DNA of 64,000 nucleotides from Flavicella sp965243265 (GTDB lineage Bacteria; Bacteroidota; Bacteroidia; Flavobacteriales; Flavobacteriaceae). The stretch is from NCBI GenBank assembly GCA_965243265.1, contig CBDEUL010000010.1, positions 62,001-126,000 of the forward strand, read 5' to 3'. A model generated the notes under the pieces. That model was given only the letters and a program-made list of their open reading frames with translations, did no database searches and had not been told where the DNA came from. Below, in pieces: positions 1 through 8,413 of the stretch (positions within the stretch are counted from its first letter, which is position 1; every line of letters starts with the position of its first letter). A program made the translations under genes and the position numbers.

Positions 1-2
1 CT

Positions 3-311
3 CTCACTTCCATTTTCCTAACATGGAAAACTCATGTAAGTCGAAATTACTGGGCCATCTCTTACGCTTTCATTCTTGGAATTATGGTGATCACCTTTAG
101 TTTTTTTATTGAAGCAAATGAGTCTTTTGTTTCTAAAACAATAGAGTTGAAAGACGTGAAGGAAGCCATAAACACATGGGCTAACCTACATGCTATTCGA
201 ATCGTTTTCAGCTTTCTCTCAGCATTTTTTGCCGCATTAGGTATGATTAAATACATCTCAAGTACTACATCATCTGAGTTGAATATGAATGATTTAAGAA
301 CTGAACAATAA
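3..311 (+). CDS. integral membrane protein, C-terminal part (DUF1772-like)
   Basis: The reading frame is open from the window edge, so the true start lies upstream. At least two hydrophobic segments are visible: one around positions 50-110 and one around 210-260, the latter preceded by a W-x-N-x-x-x-x-R pattern (WANLHAIR). That pattern before a last membrane helix resembles the DUF1772 (anthrone-oxygenase-like) membrane family; this is inference from memory of the family, not an alignment. It is followed on the same strand by two small exported ABM-domain lipoproteins, which fits a small oxidative or quinone-related cluster, but no function can be assigned. Confidence 0.5.
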   Translation, partial: LTSIFLTWKTHVSRNYWAISYAFILGIMVITFSFFIEANESFVSKTIELKDVKEAINTWANLHAIRIVFSFLSAFFAALGMIKYISSTTSSELNMNDLRTEQ

Positions 312-365
312 GAATAGTACAAAGTGTACCTAAAAACATAATTGTAAAATTTAAAAACGAAATCA

Positions 366-800
366 ATGACACATAACATAAAGAATAGACTAACTATCTG
401 GAAATTTACTTTTTTCGCAATCATTAGTTTAACTATGATTGGATGTGCACCTCAGCACCATCATGCTTTCAAACAATTCAATACAGAAAATAAAGGCAAA
501 ATAATATCAATACAAGGATATGTTGTTGATGCTTCTAGTGTTAAAGATTTAGAAAATGCATGGAACCAACTCATTATTGAAATGAGTAAAAAACCAGGTT
601 TCGTTTCGGGGTACTTAAGTGAAGGAGTTGGCGATTCTAAACTAGTATTGGCTCACAGTACATGGGAAAATCTTGAGTCATTACGCAACGCCTTTTCCGA
701 TAAAAAAATTCTTGATTTAGAATCAAAACTACCTAAAATACAGTTTGAGCACCTTTTCAACGTTGGAACTTTAGCAAACTATCCAAAACCGCATAAATAA
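366..800 (+). CDS. exported lipoprotein with antibiotic-biosynthesis-monooxygenase (ABM)-like domain
   Basis: The 144-residue product starts with a basic stretch, a hydrophobic segment and a lipobox ending in Cys (TMIGC, about residue 27), so it should be a lipoprotein. The rest, from about residue 42 to 135, has the ferredoxin-like ABM pattern: an initial strand, a helix (NAWNQLIIEMSKKPGF), then GYLS, a strand ending in LAHSTWENLESL and a terminal helix. ABM-fold proteins are normally cytosolic dimers acting on quinones or haem; lipid anchoring outside the cytoplasm is uncommon. It has a similarly built neighbour 68 nt downstream. Catalytic activity is not shown by the sequence. Confidence 0.65.
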   Translation: MTHNIKNRLTIWKFTFFAIISLTMIGCAPQHHHAFKQFNTENKGKIISIQGYVVDASSVKDLENAWNQLIIEMSKKPGFVSGYLSEGVGDSKLVLAHSTWENLESLRNAFSDKKILDLESKLPKIQFEHLFNVGTLANYPKPHK

Positions 801-868
801 GCTGACATAAAGTGAGTCAAACATTACATTCATCAAATAATTGAGAACTAACAAGATTAAAATTAATC

Positions 869-1291
869 ATGAAAAATATTTTAACTATTTCCAGAATTAG
901 TCTGGTGGCCATTTCAATAGTGCTCACAGCATCGTGTAACAATAAAGAACGTAATCAATCAATTACAAAAAATAAATCATCTATGGAAACACTAAAATCA
1001 GAACACATAACACTAATAAATTCTTTTGAAGTACCGGGTGAAAAATTGGAAGAATCAATAAAATATTGGGAAGCTTGTCGTGATTTTCTAAAAATGGAGC
1101 CTGGTTATATCTCGACAAAATTGCATCAATCTATGAAAAGTGATGCGAGATTTCAATTGGTAAATGTTGCTGTTTGGGAGACCCCTAAATCATTTATGGG
1201 TGCCTCTAAAAAAATGAGCGAAGAACTTGGAATTAAACCTCCAATGGGGCTAAAAGCGAACCCATCTCTTTACACAATCATCAGAGAGTAA
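869..1291 (+). CDS. second exported ABM-like lipoprotein
   Basis: The 140-residue product has a signal peptide with lipobox (VLTASC, Cys about residue 23), a polar spacer, then an ABM-like domain from about residue 45: a helix with YWEACRDFLKMEPGY, a strand with VNVAVWETPKSF and a helix MGASKKMSEEL. W in the VAVWET segment matches the W of the HSTWEN segment in the preceding lipoprotein, so the two are probably diverged paralogues in one transcription unit. The function is unknown. Both being surface or periplasmic suggests a shared small-molecule substrate outside the cytoplasm, which is inference. Confidence 0.65.
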   Translation: MKNILTISRISLVAISIVLTASCNNKERNQSITKNKSSMETLKSEHITLINSFEVPGEKLEESIKYWEACRDFLKMEPGYISTKLHQSMKSDARFQLVNVAVWETPKSFMGASKKMSEELGIKPPMGLKANPSLYTIIRE

Positions 1292-1341
1292 GTCTTTGTA
1301 TTTATTCGCCTAATTTCTTCGAAAAGGGAATATATTATCTT

Positions 1342-2157
1342 GTGAAATTGCTTGGACGTTTACTTGGGTACTTAACCTATCTAAATTTAATCATAGCCAC
1401 TTCGGCTTATGCGCTTGCCGCAGGTGTCGCCAATATGTCTGGAATTGATAATTACTTAGAGCATGGGCTATTTGGTTTTTTCTCAACCTTCTGTGTTTAT
1501 AATTGTCAACGATTATACAAGGTTAATAAAAACTCTACATCACCAAGGTTAAAATGGGTATTTACGCATCGAAAACTGGTATTTGTCTCTAGCCTAATTT
1601 CTGGAGGATTGAGCTTATATTACTTTGTTCTCTTAATGAACGGCCTTAATTATGCTCTCATCTTATTGATGTGTTGTGGCGCATTGATTTCTGCCTTCTA
1701 TGTCCTAAGAATAGGCAATAAGAATCTACGCGATCGATCCTACATCAAGACGCATTCAATTGCAATAACCTGGACTTTGGTAATACTTATCTTCCCAATG
1801 GTAAATGAAGGTATCTACCACTGGGATTTTTTACTTTTCTTTATTCCTGCTCACTATCTCTATTTTATCTCAGTGGCAGTTGTTTTTGATATTAATGACT
1901 TGAAAGTTGACCCTTCAACTCAACAAACCATACCACAAATAGTAGGTTCTCGTCACACAAAAAAAGTCTCGTTGATATTGCTTTCAGTCTCTACTATTGG
2001 AATAACTTACTGCGTGTCTAATCCATTTACTATTGGTGCGATTCTAATTCAAATGCTACTCATAGGGCTGATAACCGATAAGCATTCGGACAATTATTTT
2101 AATATTTTGATTGACGGGACAATTTCCTTACTCGGGTTTAGTTACTTAGCTTTATAA
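1342..2157 (+). CDS. polytopic membrane protein resembling UbiA prenyltransferases
   Basis: GTG start; 271 residues with about eight hydrophobic segments. A DINDLKVD...TIPQIVG stretch near residues 183-202 looks like the second Asp-rich motif of the UbiA family (D-x-x-D followed by T-x-P), where the prenyl diphosphate Mg ions bind. The first motif (N-D-x-x-D) is not clear: the corresponding cytoplasmic loop reads YNCQRLYKVNK. So this is either a divergent UbiA member or a homologue that lost the first motif. It lies 50 nt after the ABM lipoproteins. Substrate unknown. Confidence 0.5.
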   Translation: MKLLGRLLGYLTYLNLIIATSAYALAAGVANMSGIDNYLEHGLFGFFSTFCVYNCQRLYKVNKNSTSPRLKWVFTHRKLVFVSSLISGGLSLYYFVLLMNGLNYALILLMCCGALISAFYVLRIGNKNLRDRSYIKTHSIAITWTLVILIFPMVNEGIYHWDFLLFFIPAHYLYFISVAVVFDINDLKVDPSTQQTIPQIVGSRHTKKVSLILLSVSTIGITYCVSNPFTIGAILIQMLLIGLITDKHSDNYFNILIDGTISLLGFSYLAL

Positions 2158-2415
2158 AAATGTTTGATTTATTGTACTTGCTCATTTTTTCAGAAAATCT
2201 AAAACTTTGCTAGAGCTAAAAAAATATAATTTCACAAGAAAGAATGGTGTGATATATACCTTCATGATATGGATAGTCAGACATTAAAACTACTTAAAAC
2301 AAAATGTATAGTGCATAGCACCCTTCGGGATGCTACGACACCATACAAGGAACGTTGTAAACAAGCTGCGAATAAAAGAGAAACATCTAATCATGATTTT
2401 AATCCTGAATATTAA

Positions 2416-2601
2416 TCTAATATAGTTATACAAAATTTTGATTTTGAAGAAAATGTAGAAGAAGACGCTTCAAAAAGTATAGAAGCTTTAAACAAGAAAA
2501 AAACGGCTACAGAGGTTGAAATTATTAAGTATAATGGCGAAAAATATGATTTTAAAAAGATTGAATGTAAGTTTTTAAAGGGTATTGATAAACCAGTTTA
2601 A
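2416..2601 (+). pseudogene. start-less coding-like remnant
   Basis: An open stretch of 61 codons runs from a stop at 2413-2415 to TAA at 2599-2601. It has no ATG, GTG or TTG start, yet its composition is protein-like: an acidic N-terminal part (DFEENVEEDA), a basic middle (LNKKKTATEVE) and an alternating strand-like end (IIKYNGEKYDFKKIECKFLKG). The end reads like the last strands of a beta-rich domain. It is probably the tail of a gene whose 5' part was lost. No family recognised. Confidence 0.35.
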
Positions 2602-2604
2602 AAC

Positions 2605-2624
2605 GTTTCATTTTTACATGAAAC
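2605..2624 (-). terminator. possible terminator of the tRNA-Lys/tRNA-Leu transcript
   Basis: A seven-base-pair hairpin (GTTTCAT / ATGAAAC, 6-nt loop) is followed on the minus strand by GTTTT. It lies about 110 nt past the 3' end of tRNA-Leu. A second hairpin (CTCAAAA / TTTTGAG) at 2654-2670 has no T-run. The GC content of the stem is low, so the call is tentative. Confidence 0.35.
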
Positions 2625-2734
2625 ACGATTTTTAGGAATCATCTTTTTAATCTCTCAAAAGAGTTTTGAGCAAGGTAGTAGGGTAATGCGTTTTTAACGG
2701 TTTTATTTTCACTAAAATTTGTGAAGTGTAAAAG

Positions 2735-2818
2735 TGCACACAAGAAGACTCGAACTTCCACGTCCTTTCGGACACGAGCCCCTCAAGCCCGCGCGTCTAC
2801 CAATTCCGCCATGTGTGC
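2735..2818 (-). tRNA. tRNA-Leu(GAG)
   Basis: The minus strand folds as a class II tRNA of 84 nt: acceptor GCACACA pairing with TGTGTGC, discriminator A at 2735, D-arm GGCGGAATTGGTAGACGC, anticodon loop TTGAGGG giving GAG, a long variable arm (GTGTCCGAAAGGACGTG) and T-loop TTCGAGT. CCA is not encoded. It is cotranscribed behind tRNA-Lys, 45 nt away. Confidence 0.95.
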
Positions 2819-2863
2819 ATTATGATGTATAAAAAAAGCTTTCCTATAGAAGAAAAGCTTTAG

Positions 2864-2936
2864 TGACCGGGCTGGGGCTCGAACCCAGGACCCTCTCCTT
2901 AAAAGGGAGATGCTCTACCAACTGAGCTACCAGGTC
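2864..2936 (-). tRNA. tRNA-Lys(TTT)
   Basis: The minus strand gives a 73-nt cloverleaf: acceptor GACCTGG / CCCGGTC (one G-T pair), D-arm TAGCTCAGTTGGTAGAGC, anticodon loop CTTTTAA with TTT, T-arm CTGGG-TTCGAGC-CCCAG and discriminator A. CCA is not encoded. The 45-nt spacer to tRNA-Leu contains an AAAGCTTT / AAAGCTTT inverted repeat, likely a processing hairpin. Confidence 0.95.
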
Positions 2937-2960
2937 AGTTGCAATTTTTGATTGCGAGTG

Positions 2961-2990
2961 CAAATATAATCGCAATTTTCTATTTTACAA
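2961..2990 (-). promoter_or_regulatory. promoter of the tRNA-Lys/tRNA-Leu operon
   Basis: On the minus strand a TTG (2988-2990) is followed after 19 nt by TATATTTG (2961-2968), matching the Bacteroidota sigma consensus TTG-N19/20-TAnnTTTG. The expected start of transcription is about 2954, some 18 nt before tRNA-Lys. Confidence 0.6.
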
Positions 2991-3053
2991 TTTTTTTATG
3001 CTGTTTTTTATAAGATATTTGCACCTTCTAAAGATTACTTTAAAAAGAGGAAT

Positions 3054-3563
3054 ATGAAAGTTGTATTTGTAGGGTATATGGCAAGCGGAAAGTCGGCAGT
3101 GGCAAATGAAGTAGCTGCTAAATTAGATCTAAAAAGAATAGATTTAGACGATTTTATAGAAGAAAAAGAAGGTGCTACAATTTCAGATATTTTTAAAGAA
3201 AAAGGTGAAGTATATTTCAGAAGAAAAGAAACAGAGTACTTAACATTTTTATTAGAAAGTACAGATTCATTTATATTATCAGTAGGAGGAGGAACTCCTT
3301 GTTTTACAGGGAATATGGAGTTGATATTAGAAAAATCGACATCAATTTATTTAAAAGCATCTATACATACAATTTACAATCGTTTGTTGTCTGAAAAGAG
3401 CAAAAGACCTTTGGTGGCAAGTATAGCCGACGAAAATTTACAAGAGTTTATAGCCAAACACCTTTTTGAAAGAGCTCCTTATTATGAGCAATCAAACAAT
3501 ATTGTAGAGGTAAATGATAAATCTATAGCAGAGATTGCAAACCAAATTATAGAAAAGTTGTAA
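3054..3563 (+). CDS. aroK: shikimate kinase
   Basis: Phosphorylates shikimate at O3 with ATP, fifth step of the chorismate pathway, in the cytoplasm. The 169-residue length is normal for the family. Visible motifs are the P-loop GYMASGKS (residues 7-14), the shikimate-binding DLDDFIE (about 31-37) with FRRKE (about 56-60), the GGGTP loop (about 79-83) and the lid region with KRPL. It stands alone, divergent from the tRNA operon and convergent with the phosphoribosyltransferase gene, whose stop is 7 nt away. The downstream aromatic genes at 16-20 kb use its pathway product. Confidence 0.93.
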   Translation: MKVVFVGYMASGKSAVANEVAAKLDLKRIDLDDFIEEKEGATISDIFKEKGEVYFRRKETEYLTFLLESTDSFILSVGGGTPCFTGNMELILEKSTSIYLKASIHTIYNRLLSEKSKRPLVASIADENLQEFIAKHLFERAPYYEQSNNIVEVNDKSIAEIANQIIEKL

Positions 3564-3570
3564 AAGAGTT

Positions 3571-4065
3571 TTAGCTTAAAAAAGCTTTTGAGTTTTCAGA
3601 AAATTCTACTTGAATATGTTCTAATAAAGAAGTAGAAAGAGAAATTCCTTTAAAATCTGCTTTTACAGGATATTTTTTATGATTTCTATTTACCAAAACA
3701 GCTGTTTTAAAACGTACTAAAGGAACTTCTAAAAAGTGTTTTACACCATACATTAATGTTGTTCCAGAACTTAATACATCATCAACAAGTACTAATGATT
3801 TGTTTTGGTAAGCTTCTGATTTAATAGAAGTTGTAATAGGGGTAATAGGTTTTTTCTTATCAATAAAAACTTCACATAAAATTACTTTTATATCAGAAAT
3901 TTCATTTAGAACTTTTTGAATTTTTTTTGCAAAAGTGTACCCGTTACCTGTAATGCCAGCCAAAATAACCTCTTTCTCTTGAATATTACTTTCAAGGATT
4001 TGATAAGAAATCCTTTTAGTTTTATGCATTATTTGTTCGTTGGTAAGTATAATAGAGTTAGTCAT
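3571..4065 (-). CDS. PRTase-family phosphoribosyltransferase (PyrR-like)
   Basis: The 164-residue protein has the type I phosphoribosyltransferase core: an early Gly-rich strand-loop (LAGITGNGYTFAKKI) and the PRPP-binding motif VLVDDVLSSGTTL (about residues 90-102). The overall order resembles PyrR/uracil-hypoxanthine type enzymes, but the substrate cannot be read from the sequence; PyrR-like RNA binding is not evident. In flavobacteria a gene of this type commonly sits beside the S4-domain gene, as here (75 nt upstream on the same strand). A salvage role for a purine or pyrimidine base is likely. Confidence 0.75.
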   Translation of the reverse strand: MTNSIILTNEQIMHKTKRISYQILESNIQEKEVILAGITGNGYTFAKKIQKVLNEISDIKVILCEVFIDKKKPITPITTSIKSEAYQNKSLVLVDDVLSSGTTLMYGVKHFLEVPLVRFKTAVLVNRNHKKYPVKADFKGISLSTSLLEHIQVEFSENSKAFLS

Positions 4066-4140
4066 TGCAAGGCTTTTAAGAAATCCAAAGATAAAAAAAG
4101 ATTGGAATTTAAGAGGTATAAAAGAATAAGTTAAAAGAGT

Positions 4141-4536
4141 TTATAAAATATCTACATCAAACTCATCAACATCATTTTCTTTATAATCATCAATATCTCT
4201 TCGGTCTTTTTTGGTAGGTCTACCTGTTCCCTTTTTTCTGTAATAATCTTTTGAATATTTTAAGAGTTCTAAGGTTTCAAATTCTTCTTTAGGGGTATTG
4301 TCTCTTCTGTATAAATCTACAAGTTTAGCACCGAGTCTACTTTTAGGAATATCTAAAACTTCTATTTGATGATTGATTTGATTTTTTCGAATACTAATTT
4401 TTTCTCCAATATAAATGTCTTTAGAAGGTTTTACATTGGAGCCGTTTAACTTTACTTGTCCGTTTTTACACGCTTGTGTAGCTAAAGATCTTGTTTTAAA
4501 GTAACGTATAGACCATAAGTATTTATCAATCCTCAT
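4141..4536 (-). CDS. hslR: S4-domain RNA-binding protein, Hsp15 (HslR) type
   Basis: The 131-residue protein starts with an S4 domain (MRIDKYLWSIRYFKTRSLATQAC...GQVKLNG, residues 1-32), followed by the second half of the S4 fold (KPSKDIYIGEKISI) and a basic tail with KKGTGRPTKKDRR. The order and length match Hsp15, which binds stalled 50S subunits carrying nascent chains and helps recycling. The acidic C-terminal end (DDYKENDVDEFDVD) is an addition compared with the E. coli protein. It is followed by the phosphoribosyltransferase gene on the same strand. Confidence 0.85.
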   Translation of the reverse strand: MRIDKYLWSIRYFKTRSLATQACKNGQVKLNGSNVKPSKDIYIGEKISIRKNQINHQIEVLDIPKSRLGAKLVDLYRRDNTPKEEFETLELLKYSKDYYRKKGTGRPTKKDRRDIDDYKENDVDEFDVDIL

Positions 4537-4673
4537 TATAAAAGTTAAAGTTTTTGGAAAATCTTTTTACAAAGGTAAGAAAATACTAACTTGCACTCTT
4601 AAAAAATAAGTTGTAGAAGCTTAATTTCTAAGGTTTTTTCCTTGTTTTAAAAGTGTTTTTTAGAGAGTTATAT

Positions 4674-5555
4674 ATGATAAAAAAGATAAAATTTTTAGTG
4701 CTATTTGTAGGAGTAATTTTAGGAATAGCCAGTTGTGATAAATCATCTGATGATGAGTTTGTTCCATTTGATCATGAAGGACAAATACCACTTGATTTAG
4801 CGTTGCTAGATGAATATTTTGATGAGCATTATTACAATAGTACTACAAAGACAGTTGATCTTATTACTGATGAGGAAACACAAATAGCATTGTCTGTTCA
4901 AACAGAAGGAGTTTCTTTAGATACGATTTCTGGTATTTCTGTATCTGGAGTAGATGAAACATATACGATGTTTTATTTGAAAATTAATGATGGGATAGAT
5001 GTACCCAAAGGAGATACAGATACTTCTATAGCATATGGATATCCAACTGCTTTAGATTCTGTTTTTGTGAATTATACTGGAATGTTGTTAGATGGAACTG
5101 TATTTGATTCTAACGTTCAACATCCAACTTGGTTTAATTTAGCAGATATGATTACTGGATGGATATACGGCCTTCAAAAATTTAAAGGTGGTAAAAAAAC
5201 TTTGTTGTTAGATGGAGCTGATTTTGAATTTGAAGATTATGGAGAGGGGTATCTTTTTATTCCCTCAGGTTTGGCGTATAGAAACGCAACACAAAATGAT
5301 ATACCTAGTAGCTCTCCACTAATTTTTAAAATAGAGTTGCATTTGGTAAACTTAACAGATGCTGATTTGGATGGGGTGCCGAGTAAATATGAAATTACGG
5401 TTGAATCAAATGGAGCGGTTTCTTTTAATGATACAGATGGAGATGGGGTTTCTGATCATTTAGATGCTGATGATGATAATGACAGGATACTTACTAAAGA
5501 TGAGTTAAATGATTCTGATAACAATGGAGTAAAAGATTACTTAGAAGTGAATTAG
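4674..5555 (+). CDS. FKBP-type peptidyl-prolyl isomerase lipoprotein with Ca-binding tail
   Basis: A GTG at 4653 is possible, but the ATG at 4674 places the signal peptide at the very N-terminus (MIKKIKFLVLFVGVILG, lipobox ASC), so it is preferred; 293 residues. An FKBP domain covers roughly residues 110-225 (VNYTGMLLDGTVFDSN..., FKGGKKTLLL, YLFIPSGLAYRN, LIFKIELHLVNL). The last 60 residues carry Asp/Asn-rich D-x-D-x-D-G repeats (DADLDGVPSKYE, DTDGDGVSDHLDADDDND, DSDNNGVKDYLE), like thrombospondin type 3 Ca-binding repeats. It is likely an outer-membrane or periplasmic folding factor. A strong terminator follows. Confidence 0.85.
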   Translation: MIKKIKFLVLFVGVILGIASCDKSSDDEFVPFDHEGQIPLDLALLDEYFDEHYYNSTTKTVDLITDEETQIALSVQTEGVSLDTISGISVSGVDETYTMFYLKINDGIDVPKGDTDTSIAYGYPTALDSVFVNYTGMLLDGTVFDSNVQHPTWFNLADMITGWIYGLQKFKGGKKTLLLDGADFEFEDYGEGYLFIPSGLAYRNATQNDIPSSSPLIFKIELHLVNLTDADLDGVPSKYEITVESNGAVSFNDTDGDGVSDHLDADDDNDRILTKDELNDSDNNGVKDYLEVN

Positions 5556-5579
5556 TTAGTGTTACATTTTCAATAAATA

Positions 5580-5616
5580 AAAAGAGCGTTTTTGATGATT
5601 CAAAAACGCTCTTTTT
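5580..5616. terminator. bidirectional terminator
   Basis: A long stem (AAAGAGCGTTTTTGA pairing with TCAAAAACGCTCTTT, 3-nt loop) has T-runs on both strands. It ends the FKBP gene on plus and the M1 peptidase gene on minus. Confidence 0.9.
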
Positions 5617-5624
5617 ATTTAGGT

Positions 5625-7886
5625 TTATTTTATTCCAAAAGAAGCTTTTTTCATGTCAAAAAGGGATTGTGTAGGTTTAGGCCATACGTTGTTAGAAAAA
5701 TCAACATCGGCAGTTTTAAGTTTAGGGTCTACAACAATGCTTTTTATTTTTTTATTAGAAACTACAATTTTTCTTACTTCTTTGTCGTTTTTACGCCAAA
5801 TTTGAGCAGGGTATGTTTTCTGCTCTTTAGTCCCATCTTCATAAGTATATTCAACAAGAATAGGCATTACTAAGCCTCCAGGTTTTTCAAAAGTAATTTC
5901 ATAGAAGTATGTAGGAATTGTCAAGTTATCGGCTTTTCCTTTGTAGGTGTCTAAATACTCTTTTAATATTTTAATATCTAAAGGGTTGGTAGGTTCCCCT
6001 TCTGTAATTTCTTCAGTGGTTAAAAATATTCCAGGTCTAATTCTGTCAACAGGAATATTGTATTGTGCTGCCAGTTCTAGAATTTCTTTAGTGTGCTTGT
6101 CTGTAATTCTATAAGTGTTTACTTTTTTTATTCCAATATCATTAAAATCGGTGGTATAAAACCATCCTCTCCAAAACCAATCTAGGTCAAAGGCAGAAGC
6201 GTCTTCCATAGTTCTAAAAAAGTCTTCAGGAGTTGGGTGTTTAAACATCCAACGCTGTGCATAGGTTTTAAAAGCATAATCGAACAATTCAGGTCCCATA
6301 ATAGTTTCTCTTAATAAATAGAGTCCTGCAGCAGGTTTGGTATAAGCGTTAGGTCCAAATTGATGTACATTATTTCCCTGTGTCATAATAGGTGAAAGGT
6401 TGCTTTGGTCTCCACTCATATAAGGTGTAATATCTTGTGGAAGGTTTCCTGTTTGAAAATTTTTGTCAAACTCTAATTCTGTTAAAGTCTCTAAAAAGGA
6501 GTTCAAACCTTCGTCCATCCAAGTCCATTGTCTTTCATCAGAATTTACAATCATAGGGAAAAAATTGTGTCCAATTTCATGAGTAATCACTCCAATCATA
6601 GCATCTCTTAATCTGTCAGAGTAATTCCCGTTTTCATCCGGTCTACCATAATTCCAGCAAATTTGAGGATACTCCATTCCCTGATTTTTAGAGTGTACAG
6701 AAATAGCTTTGTGGTATGGGTAATCAAATGTGTATTTAGAATATGTTTTTAAGGTATGTGCCACAACTTTTGTAGAATACTCTTCCCATAAAGGATTTCC
6801 TTCTTTAGGATATAATGAATAAGCCATTACGGTTTTTCCATTGATATCGACAGCCATGGCGTCCCAGATAAATTTTCTAGAAGAGGCAAAGGCAAAATCA
6901 CGAACGTTTTTAGCGTTAAATTTCCAAGTTTTTGTTTCTGTGCTTCTTTGTTTTTCAGCAGCTTCAGCTTCTTCTTGTGTTACAATAAGTACAGGTTTGT
7001 CAAAAGAAGTTTTGGCTTTTTTAAAACGTTCTAGTTGTGTAGCGGTCAATACTTTTTTAGGGTTTTTTAAAACACCTGTGGCATTTAAAATATGATCTTT
7101 AGGAGTTGTGATAGCTACTTCAAAATCACCAAATTCTAATGCAAATTCACTTCTTCCCCAAAACTGCATATTTTGCCATCCCTCTACGTTGTTATAAACA
7201 GCCAATCTTGGATAAAATTGAGCAATAACATAAAGGTTGTTATTGTCTTTAGGGAAGTGTTCGTAACCAGAACGATCTCTTTCAGGAACGTGGTTGTTGA
7301 TATTGTACCACCATTTTATTTGAAATTTCATCTTTTTTCCAGAAACTAATGGCTTTGGAAGATTGATACGCATCATGGTACGGTTAATTACATAAGAAAG
7401 TGGATTTCCTTTGGTGTCTTTTACTTCTTCAATGTTAAAACCTCCATCAAAAGGCTCTTCTACAAATTTGGCAACAAAATCAGCAGGAGTATACAGTACT
7501 TCAGGTCCACCTCCTTCAATATCTGGACTTTTAGAGTCTTTTGCCCTTTTATTTTGGTCTAACTGTACCCATAAATATTCTAAATTGTCTTTAGAGTTGT
7601 TGTGGTATGTAATGGTTTCAAACCCTGAAAGTTTTTGGTTTTCATCATCCAATACAATGTCCATAACATAGTCAACCTTTTGTTGTGTGTATTCTGAACC
7701 TGGGGCTCCAGAAGCAGTATGTTGACTTGTAGGTGTTGCAAACTCGTAATTTAACTGTTTGAATTTATTGGTGTTGGTATGTCCCTTTTTTTCTTGTTTA
7801 GGAGCTTCGTTGGTTGTTTCTTGTGCATTGAGCATCATAGAAAAGATGAAGCACAAAAAAGTTGTTAATACAAGTGTTTTTTTCAT
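5625..7886 (-). CDS. M1-family metallopeptidase (aminopeptidase N-like), exported
   Basis: The 753-residue protein has a cleavable signal peptide (MKKTLVLTTFLCFIFSMMLNAQ). The zinc site is complete: H436-E-I-G-H440, then 18 residues and E459 (HExxH-x18-E). The substrate-binding segment just before it reads GMEYPQ, a variant of the GAMEN motif seen in bacterial M1 subgroups. Zn-dependent removal of N-terminal residues from peptides in the periplasm is expected. The gene is the second of a two-gene unit, 11 nt after the DUF6702 gene, a pairing known in flavobacteria. Confidence 0.9.
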   Translation of the reverse strand: MKKTLVLTTFLCFIFSMMLNAQETTNEAPKQEKKGHTNTNKFKQLNYEFATPTSQHTASGAPGSEYTQQKVDYVMDIVLDDENQKLSGFETITYHNNSKDNLEYLWVQLDQNKRAKDSKSPDIEGGGPEVLYTPADFVAKFVEEPFDGGFNIEEVKDTKGNPLSYVINRTMMRINLPKPLVSGKKMKFQIKWWYNINNHVPERDRSGYEHFPKDNNNLYVIAQFYPRLAVYNNVEGWQNMQFWGRSEFALEFGDFEVAITTPKDHILNATGVLKNPKKVLTATQLERFKKAKTSFDKPVLIVTQEEAEAAEKQRSTETKTWKFNAKNVRDFAFASSRKFIWDAMAVDINGKTVMAYSLYPKEGNPLWEEYSTKVVAHTLKTYSKYTFDYPYHKAISVHSKNQGMEYPQICWNYGRPDENGNYSDRLRDAMIGVITHEIGHNFFPMIVNSDERQWTWMDEGLNSFLETLTELEFDKNFQTGNLPQDITPYMSGDQSNLSPIMTQGNNVHQFGPNAYTKPAAGLYLLRETIMGPELFDYAFKTYAQRWMFKHPTPEDFFRTMEDASAFDLDWFWRGWFYTTDFNDIGIKKVNTYRITDKHTKEILELAAQYNIPVDRIRPGIFLTTEEITEGEPTNPLDIKILKEYLDTYKGKADNLTIPTYFYEITFEKPGGLVMPILVEYTYEDGTKEQKTYPAQIWRKNDKEVRKIVVSNKKIKSIVVDPKLKTADVDFSNNVWPKPTQSLFDMKKASFGIK

Positions 7887-7897
7887 GGTATTTTTAT

Positions 7898-8413
7898 TTA
7901 AAAAGTAATGCTTTTACGTGGGTTATTAGCTGTAAGTATAAGACTGTTGTTTTTGTTGTAAATAGTTGTTTTTACAATGTTTTCTTGTTCTTGAAAGTTG
8001 GTGGTTAAGAGGCTGTTTTGAATTGTAAAATTGGCAATGTTATTTATGTTTGGAATTTCTAAATAGAACACTACCATGTTATTGTGGTATTCTTTTCCGA
8101 TAAAATTAAAATTTGAAGCTTTATTATTGATTGTAAAATTGAGTTTCTCTTTTAAATAGTGTTCGTAAATACTATCAATATTTTTTGTTTCATGATTTGT
8201 TGCTAATTCAATTTTTTGAGAAGAAGTAGCATTCAATTCCGTTTCTAAATCATCAATAAAAACTCTAGATATTATTTGTACGGCATGTTGTTTTTCTACA
8301 AAATTTATTTGAGTAATACTCATGTAGTACTTATGCAAAGTAAAAGAAGAAAATAGGCATAAGAATACCAATAAAAGTACTCGGTAAGTATGTGAAAAGT
8401 GTAGTTTAAACAT
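7898..8413 (-). CDS. DUF6702 family protein
   Basis: A 171-residue protein with one N-terminal hydrophobic segment (VLLLVFLCLFSSF) and a beta-rich rest starting HKYYMSITQINF, a hallmark of the DUF6702 family, followed by VQIISRVFIDDLETEL. It is probably exported or anchored in the inner membrane. No catalytic residues are known. It sits directly upstream of the M1 peptidase on the same strand (11 nt), the usual arrangement in Flavobacteriaceae, which suggests a shared role in handling peptides. Function unknown. Confidence 0.75.
   Translation of the reverse strand: MFKLHFSHTYRVLLLVFLCLFSSFTLHKYYMSITQINFVEKQHAVQIISRVFIDDLETELNATSSQKIELATNHETKNIDSIYEHYLKEKLNFTINNKASNFNFIGKEYHNNMVVFYLEIPNINNIANFTIQNSLLTTNFQEQENIVKTTIYNKNNSLILTANNPRKSITF

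Larger units (their letters stand above)
2158..2734. other. decayed or non-coding spacer
   Basis: Nearly 600 bases without an intact gene. It holds a short stem-loop around 2315-2335 (TAGCA-CCC-TTC-GGG-A-TGCTA), a start-less coding-like fragment at 2416-2601, and two hairpins at 2605-2624 and 2654-2670 that lie downstream of the minus-strand tRNA pair. No promoter or complete reading frame was recognised in the first half. Confidence 0.5.

Noticed and set aside
62..424. 120-codon minus-strand frame at the window start.
   Set aside because: It overlaps the membrane-protein end and the first lipoprotein start on plus, which have recognisable features.
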